A DNA stretch of 64,000 bases from Filimonas effusa (GCF_004118675.1 NZ_SDHZ01000001.1:558001-622000), one strand, 5' to 3'; counted from the first letter of the stretch, positions 36,617-46,155 are shown. The notes: generated from the sequence alone by a model not told the origin. Made by a program: numbers and translations.

Positions 36617-37756
36617 CTATTTAGGCAATACCGGTATGCGCATCTTCCAAGGTTCGGCCGTGATGGCATTCAGGAATGCGATAATGTCGTCTTTCTCCTG
36701 TTTGGTTAGATCCAGCCGTTTTATGAGTGGAGAGGTGACAGGAAACAGGGTATCACTCATTTGTTCAGGCTTACGTTTGGGCTGGGGCATACCTGCACTA
36801 TACATGTTGAGCACGCCTTCTATATTGTCGAACAGGCCGTTGTGCATCCAGGGGCGTGTTCGTATTACATCGCGCAGGGAAGGTGTCTTGAATTTTCCTA
36901 CATCGCTGGCCTTGCGGGTTACGTTATAACGGCCAAGGTCTTCATATTTACGGCCATAATAGGTAAGGCCTATATTGTGAAAGTCGTTATCAGTGAAGAG
37001 TGGGCCGTTATGGCAATTCATACACCTGGCTTTTGTCCGGAATAAATGTAATCCTCTGACAGCTGCATCGGTAAGGCGGTTTTTATCGCCGGAAAGGAAA
37101 TAGTCGAAATCGCTTTTCCTGCTTACTACGGTTTTTTGGAAAATGGCCAGTGCATGTGCTACCTTGTCTGCATCTACTGTTTCTGTGCCGTAGGCTGCTT
37201 TAAAGAGTGGGGCGTAGCCTTTTATTTCTTCCAGTTTTGAAGGGAGCAGGCTCATGTCGCCATGCATTTCTATTTCGCTGTTGATGGGGCCGAATGCCTG
37301 ATCTTCGAGGCTGTTGCTACGACCATCCCAGAACAGGTTTTTGTAGAACCATACATTGAAAATAGTAGGGGTATTACGGGTGTTCACCTGTTGATCGTGG
37401 CCTACTGCTTTTTCGCGGCCATCGGTCCAGGAAAGATCGGGTACGTGACAGGTGGCGCAGGATATCTGGCCTGAGCCGCTGAGGCGTGGATCGAAGAATA
37501 AAAGTTTGCCCAGGTTGATGAGGGGTTGAAGGGAATCGGTGGCAATGGGGCTTGCAGGCAGCAAACCCAGTTCTTGCCAGTGTTGTACAGTAGTGTCAAT
37601 GAAAGGGCGTGGCCATTCAGCCAACGGCTTCGAATAGAGCCTGCGCAATGAATCGGTATAGGTGTCGGCCGGAAGCCCGTTGTATTTCTGGAAACTGAGC
37701 GACGACAATAATATTACCGATGTAATGCCCGTTAAAATGCCAATCATCCGTTTCAT
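36617..37756 (-). CDS. Di-haem cytochrome c peroxidase (MauG/CcpA family)
   Basis: A 379-residue periplasmic protein with an uncleaved or cleaved N-terminal signal helix and two c-type haem sites: CATCH (near residue 100) and CMNCH (near 248). Family segments LGKLLFFDPRLSGSGQISC, DGRSNSLEDQAFGPI and FKTPSLRDVIRTRPWMHNG are present. It reduces hydrogen peroxide with electrons from a cytochrome c or, in MauG-type relatives, modifies a partner protein. It follows the TonB receptor, DUF4876 and DUF6850 genes with a 3-base gap, so it is part of that operon. Such an arrangement hints at iron, haem or redox-linked uptake. Confidence 0.92.
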   Translation of the reverse strand: MKRMIGILTGITSVILLSSLSFQKYNGLPADTYTDSLRRLYSKPLAEWPRPFIDTTVQHWQELGLLPASPIATDSLQPLINLGKLLFFDPRLSGSGQISCATCHVPDLSWTDGREKAVGHDQQVNTRNTPTIFNVWFYKNLFWDGRSNSLEDQAFGPINSEIEMHGDMSLLPSKLEEIKGYAPLFKAAYGTETVDADKVAHALAIFQKTVVSRKSDFDYFLSGDKNRLTDAAVRGLHLFRTKARCMNCHNGPLFTDNDFHNIGLTYYGRKYEDLGRYNVTRKASDVGKFKTPSLRDVIRTRPWMHNGLFDNIEGVLNMYSAGMPQPKRKPEQMSDTLFPVTSPLIKRLDLTKQEKDDIIAFLNAITAEPWKMRIPVLPK

Positions 37757-37759
37757 ACA

Positions 37760-39295
37760 TCAAAAGTAAAGGTTAAAGCCTAGGTTGAAGTTCATTCTGT
37801 TGTTGGCCGGTAACATCGATGCCTGGTATACAGGTTCCGGTATGTTCAGTGGTTTATTGTATTTTATTTGTGCTGTGATACCCGCCGGCGTGGTTTTGAA
37901 AAGTTTGTAGCTTATGTATTGAACTGTAAAGCTCGCTTCTGCTATTTTGGATACCTGGTATTGGTAATCGGGGTAAACAACTCCCCTGGTAAAATAAGAT
38001 ACCTGTGTGTTGGGCACTATCAGTTCGCTGGTTACAGGAATACGTACAGAGGGGGCAAGGGTGAAGGACAGCCGGTCGTTATTGCCTGTTGTTGCGTATA
38101 TACTGGCTTTTACGCCGGGTTGTATGGAGTTGTATTGCTGCTGATGACTACTGATGCCATCTTTCTTATACGTATTTTCATAAAACAGGGTCATACCTAA
38201 TTCGGGGTTCCATTTCCGATGATTATGAATGAATACAAGATATTGAAGATTGGCATAAGTATGCTTATAGGTGTAAGTGCTTGCCGCCGCACGCACATTG
38301 AAGTCCCGTCCGTTTTGTGCGCCTGCTGTTATAAGCAGTTGTCGCCGGTACCTGCCGGAATGTTTCTGTAGTTGCAGGTGAAAGCGTGAAGATTCAAGTT
38401 GGTAGGTAGCTATCAAAGAGTCCCTGGAGGAGCCTGCTATTGGGATGGTGTTGTCTTCTTTATCTACATTGTACGTGCCAGATGCGCGTAAAGTAAAGCC
38501 GGAAAAGCGCGTGGCATAATGTAGTGATACGCCGGAATACCGGTTCTTTTTACCCAGGTAGAAACTGGCACTACGAATATTGCCAAATCCTTGTACAAGG
38601 TAATTCACGCGTTCCGGGTAAGTATCTGAGCCGTTTTTGTAGTTATCGTTCTGATATGCGACAGCTTGCGTTTCGTTGCCATACCCAAGCCTTGCCCCAA
38701 TACCTGCAATGCTTTTTCCCCATTTGTAAGAGAGTTCGGGCTTTGCAATAAATGAGAACCTGGTAAGGCCGAGCCTGGGGTCAATAGAACGGGATGAGCG
38801 TTCGTAAGCATAATCTATAAAGCCGTTGATATAAAGCTTTTCTTTTAACAAGTTGTAACTTACGATACCACCCATATCATAGGTTTGTCGTAAGTAGGGG
38901 CCTGCTTTGGCAGAGGCCAAATAATAAGGCTGCTCGTAACTTTTACTGGCTTTTTGTGTCCATGCAAGACTATCTTCCCATATACGTGTAAACTTAAAGT
39001 ATCCAGCCGTTTTAAAGCGGCCTGTAGCGCTGAATCCTTCTGTTTGTAGTTGTGCAGCGGTGCGTTGTTCGGCTTCCTGGCTGTGTCTGAAATGGCCTGT
39101 GGTAATATCTATATTTAACCCGCCTTTGCCTGCTCTTGAAAGGGGAGAACTGAGCAGTTGTGTACCGCTGCTTTGCACGAAATCCAGTTCTTTACGGCCT
39201 TGCTCGTAAAAATATATACTGTCAGCGGCACCGGGCTGTTGTGCCTGTATGCCTGCTGACAGTGATATAAAACTTAATAAGAATAGTATTCGCAT
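37760..39295 (-). CDS. DUF6850-family outer membrane beta-barrel protein
   Basis: A 511-residue protein with a signal peptide (LFLLSFISLSAGIQAQ) and many alternating amphipathic strands ending in NMRMNFNLGFNLYF-like aromatic termini typical of an outer membrane barrel. It resembles the DUF6850 group that occurs with a TonB receptor and a DUF4876 lipoprotein in Bacteroidota. Its role is unknown: it could be a second pore, or act with the DUF4876 protein at the surface. It lies 19 bases after the DUF4876 gene and three bases before the peroxidase gene. Family naming is from memory of sequence style and operon context; moderate certainty. Confidence 0.72.
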   Translation of the reverse strand: MRILFLLSFISLSAGIQAQQPGAADSIYFYEQGRKELDFVQSSGTQLLSSPLSRAGKGGLNIDITTGHFRHSQEAEQRTAAQLQTEGFSATGRFKTAGYFKFTRIWEDSLAWTQKASKSYEQPYYLASAKAGPYLRQTYDMGGIVSYNLLKEKLYINGFIDYAYERSSRSIDPRLGLTRFSFIAKPELSYKWGKSIAGIGARLGYGNETQAVAYQNDNYKNGSDTYPERVNYLVQGFGNIRSASFYLGKKNRYSGVSLHYATRFSGFTLRASGTYNVDKEDNTIPIAGSSRDSLIATYQLESSRFHLQLQKHSGRYRRQLLITAGAQNGRDFNVRAAASTYTYKHTYANLQYLVFIHNHRKWNPELGMTLFYENTYKKDGISSHQQQYNSIQPGVKASIYATTGNNDRLSFTLAPSVRIPVTSELIVPNTQVSYFTRGVVYPDYQYQVSKIAEASFTVQYISYKLFKTTPAGITAQIKYNKPLNIPEPVYQASMLPANNRMNFNLGFNLYF

Positions 39296-39314
39296 GAACT
39301 AATAACAGGTTGAA

Positions 39315-40670
39315 TTAGTCTGCAAAAGCCGTTTTGCTTGGATCGGCTTTTGTTAAACTTCCAAAATCATTGGTCGAATTATTTGTGTCCTGCAAAATTC
39401 TTCTGCCGTTGACTACAGATTTTGTTTTGCGGATAGAAGACTGAGAGCTGTAAGAGCCTCCGGGAACGTAGGTATATCCTGCATCACTGATAGCGGGGAT
39501 TCTTTTAGCTGTACGCCTTGCTACAGGTGTTTGTTGCAGTTCTACGGCATCTTCCAGGTAAGTAGCCGGAACCTGAATGTATTTGGAGGTAGCAGTGGTA
39601 ACTGTAGTTTCTTCCGGTGAAGGGAATGTAGGCCATTGTGCGGGTGCGCCACCAGGCCATTTAAATATTACAATAGCTTCTCTGCCCAGGTTATCGAGGA
39701 TGAGATCGCGGCCGCTGCCACGTAAGATGGTTTCGATATTGGGAACGGCGGGATTGTCGACATCCGATGCCAGTTGGTTGTTGCCGGGATAGTTTCCTAA
39801 GTAAACCTCGAAATCTGCATTACTCAGGTCAACGGTAAGGCTTGGATCTTTTACCGTTACGCTTTCGCCTGTAGCTCCTACGTACGGAGCTTTGTGGTTC
39901 TGTGCGTTCTGTGCAATAATAATGCTGGCACCGGGCGCCACTTTGTAGGTTTTTCCGTTGCCTGGTATACGGAATACGCTGCGGCAGTAAACGTAATTGT
40001 CATTAGCCCTGGTATCGCTCATGCCTATCGATTTTGTCCAGTCGAATGAGCCTGTAGGTAAAAAATAAGGCTTGGTCATATCCTGAGACTCGCGGGCTGT
40101 GTTAATACCATATACCTGTCCGAAATAGAGACTGTCGGCATAAAGATCGTGGTCGGAGTTATTGTAGAGTTCGAGGAATTGATCGCGGAACATAGCGCCA
40201 TTGCTGGTGTGTGAACCGGCATAGTATATTTGTTTAATGATCCATTCTTTTGCCAGTTGTCCATAGATCAATGTTACAGTCACTGTGCCGGATTGTGCTG
40301 TGATATCGATTTGTTCCACCGCGTTAAATACTACTTCGCTGGATGCATAGTTACCGGTAATGCTTGCATACTCTGTAGCTGTAAGTGTAAGTGTCGCCTG
40401 GATTTCATAACGTCCGGGTGATATGTTGCTTAAGCTGATCTTTCCCTGTGCATCAGCTGTAGTTTCGTTTTTAAGATTATTGGCGGTGTTGGTTATGATT
40501 ACTTTTACTTTGTCCAGTGGAAATGCAGGTCCTGCTATACTTGCGTCAAGCACGATCTGACCATTAAATGTTACTGGCGCTACATCGGGGCCCAGGTCTT
40601 TTTTACAAGCTCCCAGCGTAAGTACCGCTGCTGCTATTATCCATAATTTGAGTCGCTGCATATTTGTCAT
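39315..40670 (-). CDS. DUF4876-domain lipoprotein
   Basis: A 451-residue lipoprotein (LWIIAAAVLTLGAC). An N-terminal Ig-like or carboxypeptidase-like domain (about 30-135: DKVKVIITNTANNLKNETT, GKISLSNISPGRYEIQATL) precedes a larger domain (about 140-400: WIIKQIYYAGSHTSNGAMF, DQFLELYNNSDHDLYADSL), which resembles the lamin-tail-like fold of DUF4876. Likely surface or periplasm facing, partnering the TonB receptor. The substrate is unknown. The start may also be the second Met at 40661. It is the second gene of the operon, ten bases after the receptor gene. Confidence 0.8.
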   Translation of the reverse strand: MTNMQRLKLWIIAAAVLTLGACKKDLGPDVAPVTFNGQIVLDASIAGPAFPLDKVKVIITNTANNLKNETTADAQGKISLSNISPGRYEIQATLTLTATEYASITGNYASSEVVFNAVEQIDITAQSGTVTVTLIYGQLAKEWIIKQIYYAGSHTSNGAMFRDQFLELYNNSDHDLYADSLYFGQVYGINTARESQDMTKPYFLPTGSFDWTKSIGMSDTRANDNYVYCRSVFRIPGNGKTYKVAPGASIIIAQNAQNHKAPYVGATGESVTVKDPSLTVDLSNADFEVYLGNYPGNNQLASDVDNPAVPNIETILRGSGRDLILDNLGREAIVIFKWPGGAPAQWPTFPSPEETTVTTATSKYIQVPATYLEDAVELQQTPVARRTAKRIPAISDAGYTYVPGGSYSSQSSIRKTKSVVNGRRILQDTNNSTNDFGSLTKADPSKTAFAD

Positions 40671-40679
40671 TGTTTGTTA

Positions 40680-43409
40680 TTAAAATTTGATGGAAAACTC
40701 TGCGCCGAGGCTTACAGGTGCGTTATAAATAACTGATGTATAAGAGCCGTTGATGAATCCTTCATATTTCGGCCGTAGGTTAAACACATTGTAGGCGTTG
40801 ACTGAAAAACGCATGTTTTTCTTTATTTCTTTTGATATGCGAAGCGACAGGTTGCCATATATGAAGGGTTGGCTGGCGTCTGATGCATTCAGGTCAAGTG
40901 TTGCGAGGTGCCCATAGTCCGGATTGGATGGCTCGAAGGTTTTAATTTCGTGATAAGCCAAGTCCTGATCGAGGTAGGCGTAAGGGTATTGAATGATTCC
41001 GTCAGAAAAATTGCGCTTAGCCCAGAAGAAATCAGCAGAAATGTTTACAACAAAACCCAGTTTGGGAATATGTGTAATGCTGTTGAGTTTGCTCATGACA
41101 GACAGATTTTCTCTTTTCTGTGGATGATATAGTGCATACCATGCCTTTTTTCCAAGTGCGATATCGTTGTCGCTTGCTGATCGTATCTGTGGAGCATCTG
41201 TAAACGAGCGACTATACGAGCATGAAGTGTTGATGTCGAAGCTGGTTTGTATGGCCCTGATTTTTCTTATAGAAACTGTCCAGTCGGCGCCGTAATTCTG
41301 TGAGGTCAGTACGTTTTCAATGCGGGATTCGTATAGTCCCCCTCTTTTTTTGATCTCAGAAGTGGCGTAATAGGTAGGTTTTTGTCCCGGCCCGTTTGCA
41401 ATCGTTTTGTATACCGGGGTAGAGAAGGGCCTGTAGTGCGTTACACCTGTAAAGCCATTGGTATTGTTTTTATAATACAGGAACAGCGCTGAACTAATAC
41501 TCTTGCCATTGAACCTGATTCCCCCTTCCAACTGGCTCGATGCTGCCGGCCTGAGGTGGCTGTTATCGGGGGTATATTTTTCGGTATAGAATAATGCAAG
41601 ACTTGTTCTTGTGTCGCCGGTATATTCATTTAGCAAGAGGATGTCATAGAAGGTTGGTCCCGGGTAACGGTGTGACATGGCTGGCGCTTTGCGTGAAATG
41701 CCATAGGCTATGTTTAGTTCCCAGCGATTGTTGAGTTTGTACCTTGTATTGATACGTGGTTGTATGTTTCCCCAGCCATTCTGAAGGTCGTAACGCAAGC
41801 CGGCCGTCGTGTAAAAGATTCTGCCCAGCAACGATAGCTTAAAGTTGTCCTGCAGGTAAAGGCCGTAAACAGGGACTTCCGGTACTGTATTGTATTCGTA
41901 GGGCCTATCATTTTTAGAGCTAAGGTTAGGCCAGCGTGGATTATTGGGATCTGCAATGATGCCTTTTCCTTTGTTTGCTGCCAGTGATATATTAGTACCC
42001 CAACTAAGTGCATGTAATATTTCTCCCGTATTAAACTTGCTGTTAAAGCTGAGGGTGCCACTTAGGTTTATCGGTTCTCCTTTGATATGTTCTACTGCAT
42101 AATAACTTCCCGGGATATAGTATCCCTCGTAAATTCCTGTCGTATCCTTGATCGTCATAGGTTTTACAGCGCCATTGAGCCACCATTGACTATAGGTTTC
42201 CTGGTAGCCTCTGCTATACGAAAAACTGAGTTGGCCACTGGTTAACCATTTTCTGTTGAACTGCATCGATAAGCGTTCCGATATCCTGAATGTTCTTGAT
42301 TTGGCGAACATGCTGCGTTCATCGCCTGCATCGGGATCTGCTTTGCCATTGTCCAATCTTGTATTATAGCCTAATGATAAAGTATGTTTAACTCCTTTTG
42401 CAAGAAAGTTGGTCCACATAAGTTCCGTACTTACACGGCTATATGATTTCAGATTATCTGAAGGATCGGCATTGCTGTTGAGGTAGTTGAGGCTTACGTT
42501 TAAAGCACCTGCTTTTTTGCTCAAAGTATATCCCTTGGATAGAGACATGTTGAATGATTCGGCGTTAACGCGTGTGCTGAACTGGTAGTTGGTTTTGCCG
42601 GCCTGACGGTTAATGATAATAGCGCCATCGGTTAATTCTCCATATTGCGCGGATGCTACACCCTGGACTACTTCTATGCTTTCTATATTATCGGCGGGAA
42701 TTTCCCGGAGATCTATACCACCAAAAGTAACATCGGACATGCCGTATTTTCCTGAGATGCGGGAATTAGCCATTCCATTTTTGCCAACATTCGTGTTTTG
42801 CATATTGGCGTCATTGGAAATGCGGGTGCCATCCATTACAATTGCGATACCCATGGCATTATTCAGGGCATGGGCGTCGCTTGCTTCGCTACGCAGTGTG
42901 ATATTTTGAGGGCTTTGCAGGTTAGGAGCTACCGTTGTTTTGCCGGGTAAGTTATTCAAGATGTCTGCCAGGCTGAATGCCTGGGCTTGTTCAATTGCTT
43001 CCCGGTTAAACAAAACGGATGAGTTGGAGGCTTCACCTCTTCTTAAGCCAGTAACCTGTACCTCGTCGAGCGTTAAGCTAAGGTCTTTCATCTGTAACGT
43101 TAGTGGACGTGTAAGTTGATTGGCGCTAAATGATTGAATGATTGTCTTTTTTCCAACAAAAGAAACCTGGATGGTAAGCGCCGTAGGGTTTTCGTAAAAC
43201 GAAAAACTAAATTTACCTGAGGTGTCGGTAGAGGTGCTGTATTCTGTTTCTTCTACTCTAACTGTGGCAAACTCAATTGGCTTTTGGTTCTTGTCTACCA
43301 CCTGTCCTGTGATCACAAGCGGCCTTTTGCCGGTTTGGGCAAAGGCATTCCGGGCATTGGAAAATGCAAACAGTGCCAGGAGTAAGAGATATGCAACAGG
43401 TTGAGACAT
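40680..43409 (-). CDS. TonB-dependent outer membrane receptor
   Basis: A 909-residue receptor with a signal peptide (YLLLLALFAFSNARNAFAQ), a carboxypeptidase-like beta domain (about 30-110: VITGQVVDKNQKPIEFATV), a plug (about 115-235: SLADILNNLPGKTT, ESIEVVQGVASAQYGELTDG) and a barrel to the C-terminus (LGAEFSIKF). It lacks the SusC size and has no SusD partner; instead a DUF4876 lipoprotein follows. The ATG at 43409 is chosen over a TTG 27 bases upstream, because it starts the signal peptide. A dyad site 123 bases upstream matches one between the divergent kinases, suggesting control by the neighbouring two-component genes. Confidence 0.93.
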   Translation of the reverse strand: MSQPVAYLLLLALFAFSNARNAFAQTGKRPLVITGQVVDKNQKPIEFATVRVEETEYSTSTDTSGKFSFSFYENPTALTIQVSFVGKKTIIQSFSANQLTRPLTLQMKDLSLTLDEVQVTGLRRGEASNSSVLFNREAIEQAQAFSLADILNNLPGKTTVAPNLQSPQNITLRSEASDAHALNNAMGIAIVMDGTRISNDANMQNTNVGKNGMANSRISGKYGMSDVTFGGIDLREIPADNIESIEVVQGVASAQYGELTDGAIIINRQAGKTNYQFSTRVNAESFNMSLSKGYTLSKKAGALNVSLNYLNSNADPSDNLKSYSRVSTELMWTNFLAKGVKHTLSLGYNTRLDNGKADPDAGDERSMFAKSRTFRISERLSMQFNRKWLTSGQLSFSYSRGYQETYSQWWLNGAVKPMTIKDTTGIYEGYYIPGSYYAVEHIKGEPINLSGTLSFNSKFNTGEILHALSWGTNISLAANKGKGIIADPNNPRWPNLSSKNDRPYEYNTVPEVPVYGLYLQDNFKLSLLGRIFYTTAGLRYDLQNGWGNIQPRINTRYKLNNRWELNIAYGISRKAPAMSHRYPGPTFYDILLLNEYTGDTRTSLALFYTEKYTPDNSHLRPAASSQLEGGIRFNGKSISSALFLYYKNNTNGFTGVTHYRPFSTPVYKTIANGPGQKPTYYATSEIKKRGGLYESRIENVLTSQNYGADWTVSIRKIRAIQTSFDINTSCSYSRSFTDAPQIRSASDNDIALGKKAWYALYHPQKRENLSVMSKLNSITHIPKLGFVVNISADFFWAKRNFSDGIIQYPYAYLDQDLAYHEIKTFEPSNPDYGHLATLDLNASDASQPFIYGNLSLRISKEIKKNMRFSVNAYNVFNLRPKYEGFINGSYTSVIYNAPVSLGAEFSIKF

Positions 43410-43531
43410 TAGGATATGCGAGTAGTTAAGGCGCAAAATTGCCTTTATCTGATCCTGAGTGTTTTTAAAATCAGGAATTAGGTTTACGTAAAAGGGAAAA
43501 ACCGCAGAAAACCTGCATAAAGTTGAGTTGT

Positions 43532-43548
43532 GTAGTATAACTACTACA
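43532..43548. promoter_or_regulatory. Dyad site 1 (GTAGTATAACTACTACA)
   Basis: GTAGT-ATA-ACTAC dyad extended by TACA, 123 bases upstream of the TonB receptor start. It matches site 2 (45201-45217) at 15 of 17 bases; the two differing bases are in the spacer. A half-copy TCTACTACA follows at 43562-43570. Confidence 0.6.
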
Positions 43549-43706
43549 TAATAATCATAGTTCTACTACATGAAAAATGGGAAAGAGGCTGCTACCTTTG
43601 CTTCCGCTTTTATTACTTGTATTTTCAAACTTGTTTAATATTTGGTTTTTCACGGGTTTTCTTATAACCCAAGGGGAAGGGACCGTCATTCCTGGCGGTT
43701 CCGGTT

Positions 43707-45023
43707 TTATAGTTGCTCTGCGGGGAGCATCAATATAATAGTAGTTCCTTCCCCTTCATCGCTTTTAACGGACAGACTGCCTTGAATAACTCCTACTAAT
43801 TCTTTTACCATGGCAAGGCCAAGGCCCTGACCACCGCTTTCCGTTATGAAATCACGTATTGTTTGGCGGCTGTTACACCAATCTACCAGGTCCGGTGGCA
43901 TTCCTGTGCCTGTATCTTTCAAGCAGATCTCCAGTTTTCGTTCTGTTTGTATTGCCGAAAAGGATATTTGTCCGTTCACAGTATATTTTATTGCATTGTC
44001 CAGCAGGTTATGTACAATGACCGTCAATAGTTCCTTATTGGTGTACACCTGCATGCGTGGATATATATTATTGTAAACGTGATTGTTTTGTGACAGGGTC
44101 ATTTCCCTGAAAATTGCAATTTTCTCGTTGACCAGTTCATACAAATTGAAATGGGTCATGACAATGCGGCTGTCTTCGAGGTATAAGCCGGCGTATTGTA
44201 ACAGGTTGTTGGTAAAGTGGTACATCTGAAAAGAGGAGGCATAAATAGCGCGGATGCTTTCCTGCAGGTTTTCGGGGCGTAGTTTGCGGTTGCGGTACAG
44301 GCTTCTCCCGGTTAACATCAGGTATTTAAGCGGGCTTTTTATGTCGTGAGTGATTGCTGCGATCAGTTTTTTCTGCAGTCTGGTTTGTTGTCGTAGTCCA
44401 TCGCGGGAGCTTTCCAGCGCTTTAATAGTATCATTCAGTTGTTTTGTTCTTTGATTCAGCGTGTGTATTGTATCGGTGAATGCGTTGAAGAAATGGTAAT
44501 GTGCAAAAATTATGAAGGCGAAGTTTACCAGTAATATTATTGCTATGAGCCCGCTTTTTACAGGTGGACCGGGGAAAGCAGGTGTTGTATACAAGCTGAT
44601 ATGCCATACAGCGGGGGAGAGGTTGATGAGTGAATAAACCAGTCCCCATTTTTTCCCGAGTAAAAAAAAGCTGCATAATATTACCAGCAGCGTGAATTGG
44701 AGTGCTATAAGATGTAGATCCTGCTTAAACAGGAGTGCATTGCCCCAGATGATGAGCGTTTGGAATAGCAGTGACAAGTGTGCACAGCGGCGCCAATGAA
44801 TACCGCTGACCAGCAAAATGAGCAGACCTGCGAACAGGAAGCTATCGAAACAGGTTCTCAAAGCAGCGCCCGGCTGCTGATGTTGCAGGAAGAATGAAGT
44901 AACGGCGGCAGGGGTGAAGCTGCTCAGCAGTAGTGCGCACAAGAGTATTTTAATGCGTACCTGTTCTACTGCATCGTTCCCGGCGCCAATAAGGCGGCGT
45001 ATAGGTTTACAAAAAGATAACAT
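43707..45023 (-). CDS. Membrane sensor histidine kinase
   Basis: A 438-residue kinase with about six transmembrane helices in the first 175 residues and no extracytoplasmic sensor domain of size, so it may sense a membrane or intramembrane signal. HisKA has His226 in AAITHDIKSPLKYL. The ATPase domain has NLLDNAIKYT, KDTGTGMPPD and GGQGLGLAMV. A short coiled coil (about 185-220) joins the two parts. It is a paralogue of the divergent kinase at 45292, with near-identical H-box context and coupling helices. It shares the intergenic region that holds dyad site 2. A response regulator partner is probably the LuxR-type gene at 46179. Confidence 0.92.
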   Translation of the reverse strand: MLSFCKPIRRLIGAGNDAVEQVRIKILLCALLLSSFTPAAVTSFFLQHQQPGAALRTCFDSFLFAGLLILLVSGIHWRRCAHLSLLFQTLIIWGNALLFKQDLHLIALQFTLLVILCSFFLLGKKWGLVYSLINLSPAVWHISLYTTPAFPGPPVKSGLIAIILLVNFAFIIFAHYHFFNAFTDTIHTLNQRTKQLNDTIKALESSRDGLRQQTRLQKKLIAAITHDIKSPLKYLMLTGRSLYRNRKLRPENLQESIRAIYASSFQMYHFTNNLLQYAGLYLEDSRIVMTHFNLYELVNEKIAIFREMTLSQNNHVYNNIYPRMQVYTNKELLTVIVHNLLDNAIKYTVNGQISFSAIQTERKLEICLKDTGTGMPPDLVDWCNSRQTIRDFITESGGQGLGLAMVKELVGVIQGSLSVKSDEGEGTTIILMLPAEQL

Positions 45024-45200
45024 GGGTGATTATAAGCTGGATCCCAATGTGAGGCACCGTAAGATTTTTTTCAGCGCAAAGTACGTAAACTACGCGCAGG
45101 GAAAGACCTTTTAAAGAGGGGGTAGTTGAATTGTATTTTTACGGCTGTGGTAGTAAATGTTTTTAGGATGTAGCATTATTACTACGGTGTTCCCCTTAAA

Positions 45201-45217
45201 GTAGTAATACTACTACA
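45201..45217. promoter_or_regulatory. Dyad site 2 (GTAGTAATACTACTACA)
   Basis: AGTAGT-AAT-ACTACT perfect dyad (45200-45214) extended by ACA. It lies between the divergent kinase genes, about 22 bases upstream of a GACCTTTG near-match to the -7 consensus, where an activator would sit. Related half-sites GTAGTAAATG (45150) and ATTACTACGG (45178) flank it. Confidence 0.6.
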
Positions 45218-45291
45218 CGAAGCATAAAGGTTTTTGATGACCTTTGCGCACATTTTTATTAAAACAATTGATAATACCTTAATCTTTTAAA

Positions 45292-46155
45292 ATGCATATT
45301 CCTACGGCTTTAGTTCGTGCCAATAACAGCGTAGGGGGAAGCAGTATCTGGATTGCGGTGTTCATTTCTCTTGTTTTAATGGTGTGTCCGCTTGCCTATA
45401 TCTATTACAGGCGGCAATGGAACCGGCGGGAAATGCAGATGGATGATCATACCGCAGCGTTGTTGAAAAGGATCAGTGAGTTCGAAAACTCGCAAAAAGT
45501 GATGCAGCAACAGGCCGAATTTCAGCAAAAGATCATAGCAGCTATTGTTCATGGCATCAAGAGCCCTTTAAAATACCTTACGCTTACAGGGAAACAGCTG
45601 TATAATATGAGCGAGGGGGAGAATACGTTACGTGACGTGTTACGCAGTATGTATACTTCTTCGCATCACATGTACACTTTTACGGATAATCTGCTGCAGT
45701 ATGTAAAACTATATCTTCAGGACCATAAACCTGTTTTAAACAGCTTTAACCTGTATGAGCTGGTACAGGAAAAAGTACTGATGTTTACCGATATAGCTAT
45801 TTCGAAAGGTGATGTTATCCATAATAAGGTACCTGCTACGTTAATGATCTATACCGACAGGCAATTATTATCGATAGTAGTGCATAATTTACTGGATAAT
45901 GCGGTGAAATACACATCGCATGGTACCATTATCCTATCTGCTTTTGCCGTGGAAAAGCGGATCCATGTTGCAGTTCAGGACACTGGCATTGGCATGGATG
46001 AGGCCATTTTTTCGCGTCCTGCCGGCTTTAATTCCATGGAGCCGGGTTTAGGCCTGGTCATTACCCGGCAACTGCTTTCTATGATCAATGGCAGGATAGA
46101 AATAAAAAGCAGCCCCGAAGTTGGTACTACAGTTATCCTGATTTTTGAGGAATAG
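45292..46155 (+). CDS. Short sensor histidine kinase, one transmembrane helix
   Basis: A 287-residue kinase with one N-terminal helix (about 19-38: IWIAVFISLVLMVCPLAYIY), a coiled coil (about 50-82), HisKA with His87 in AAIVHGIKSPLKYLTLTG and an ATPase domain with NLLDNAVKYT, QDTGIGMDE and GLGLVI. The residue after the phospho-accepting histidine is Gly rather than the usual Asp/Glu (HGIKSP versus HDIKSP in the paralogue). That acidic residue is needed for phosphotransfer or phosphatase activity in HisKA kinases, so activity may be altered. It is convergent with the LuxR-type regulator ending at 46179. Confidence 0.9.
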   Translation: MHIPTALVRANNSVGGSSIWIAVFISLVLMVCPLAYIYYRRQWNRREMQMDDHTAALLKRISEFENSQKVMQQQAEFQQKIIAAIVHGIKSPLKYLTLTGKQLYNMSEGENTLRDVLRSMYTSSHHMYTFTDNLLQYVKLYLQDHKPVLNSFNLYELVQEKVLMFTDIAISKGDVIHNKVPATLMIYTDRQLLSIVVHNLLDNAVKYTSHGTIILSAFAVEKRIHVAVQDTGIGMDEAIFSRPAGFNSMEPGLGLVITRQLLSMINGRIEIKSSPEVGTTVILIFEE

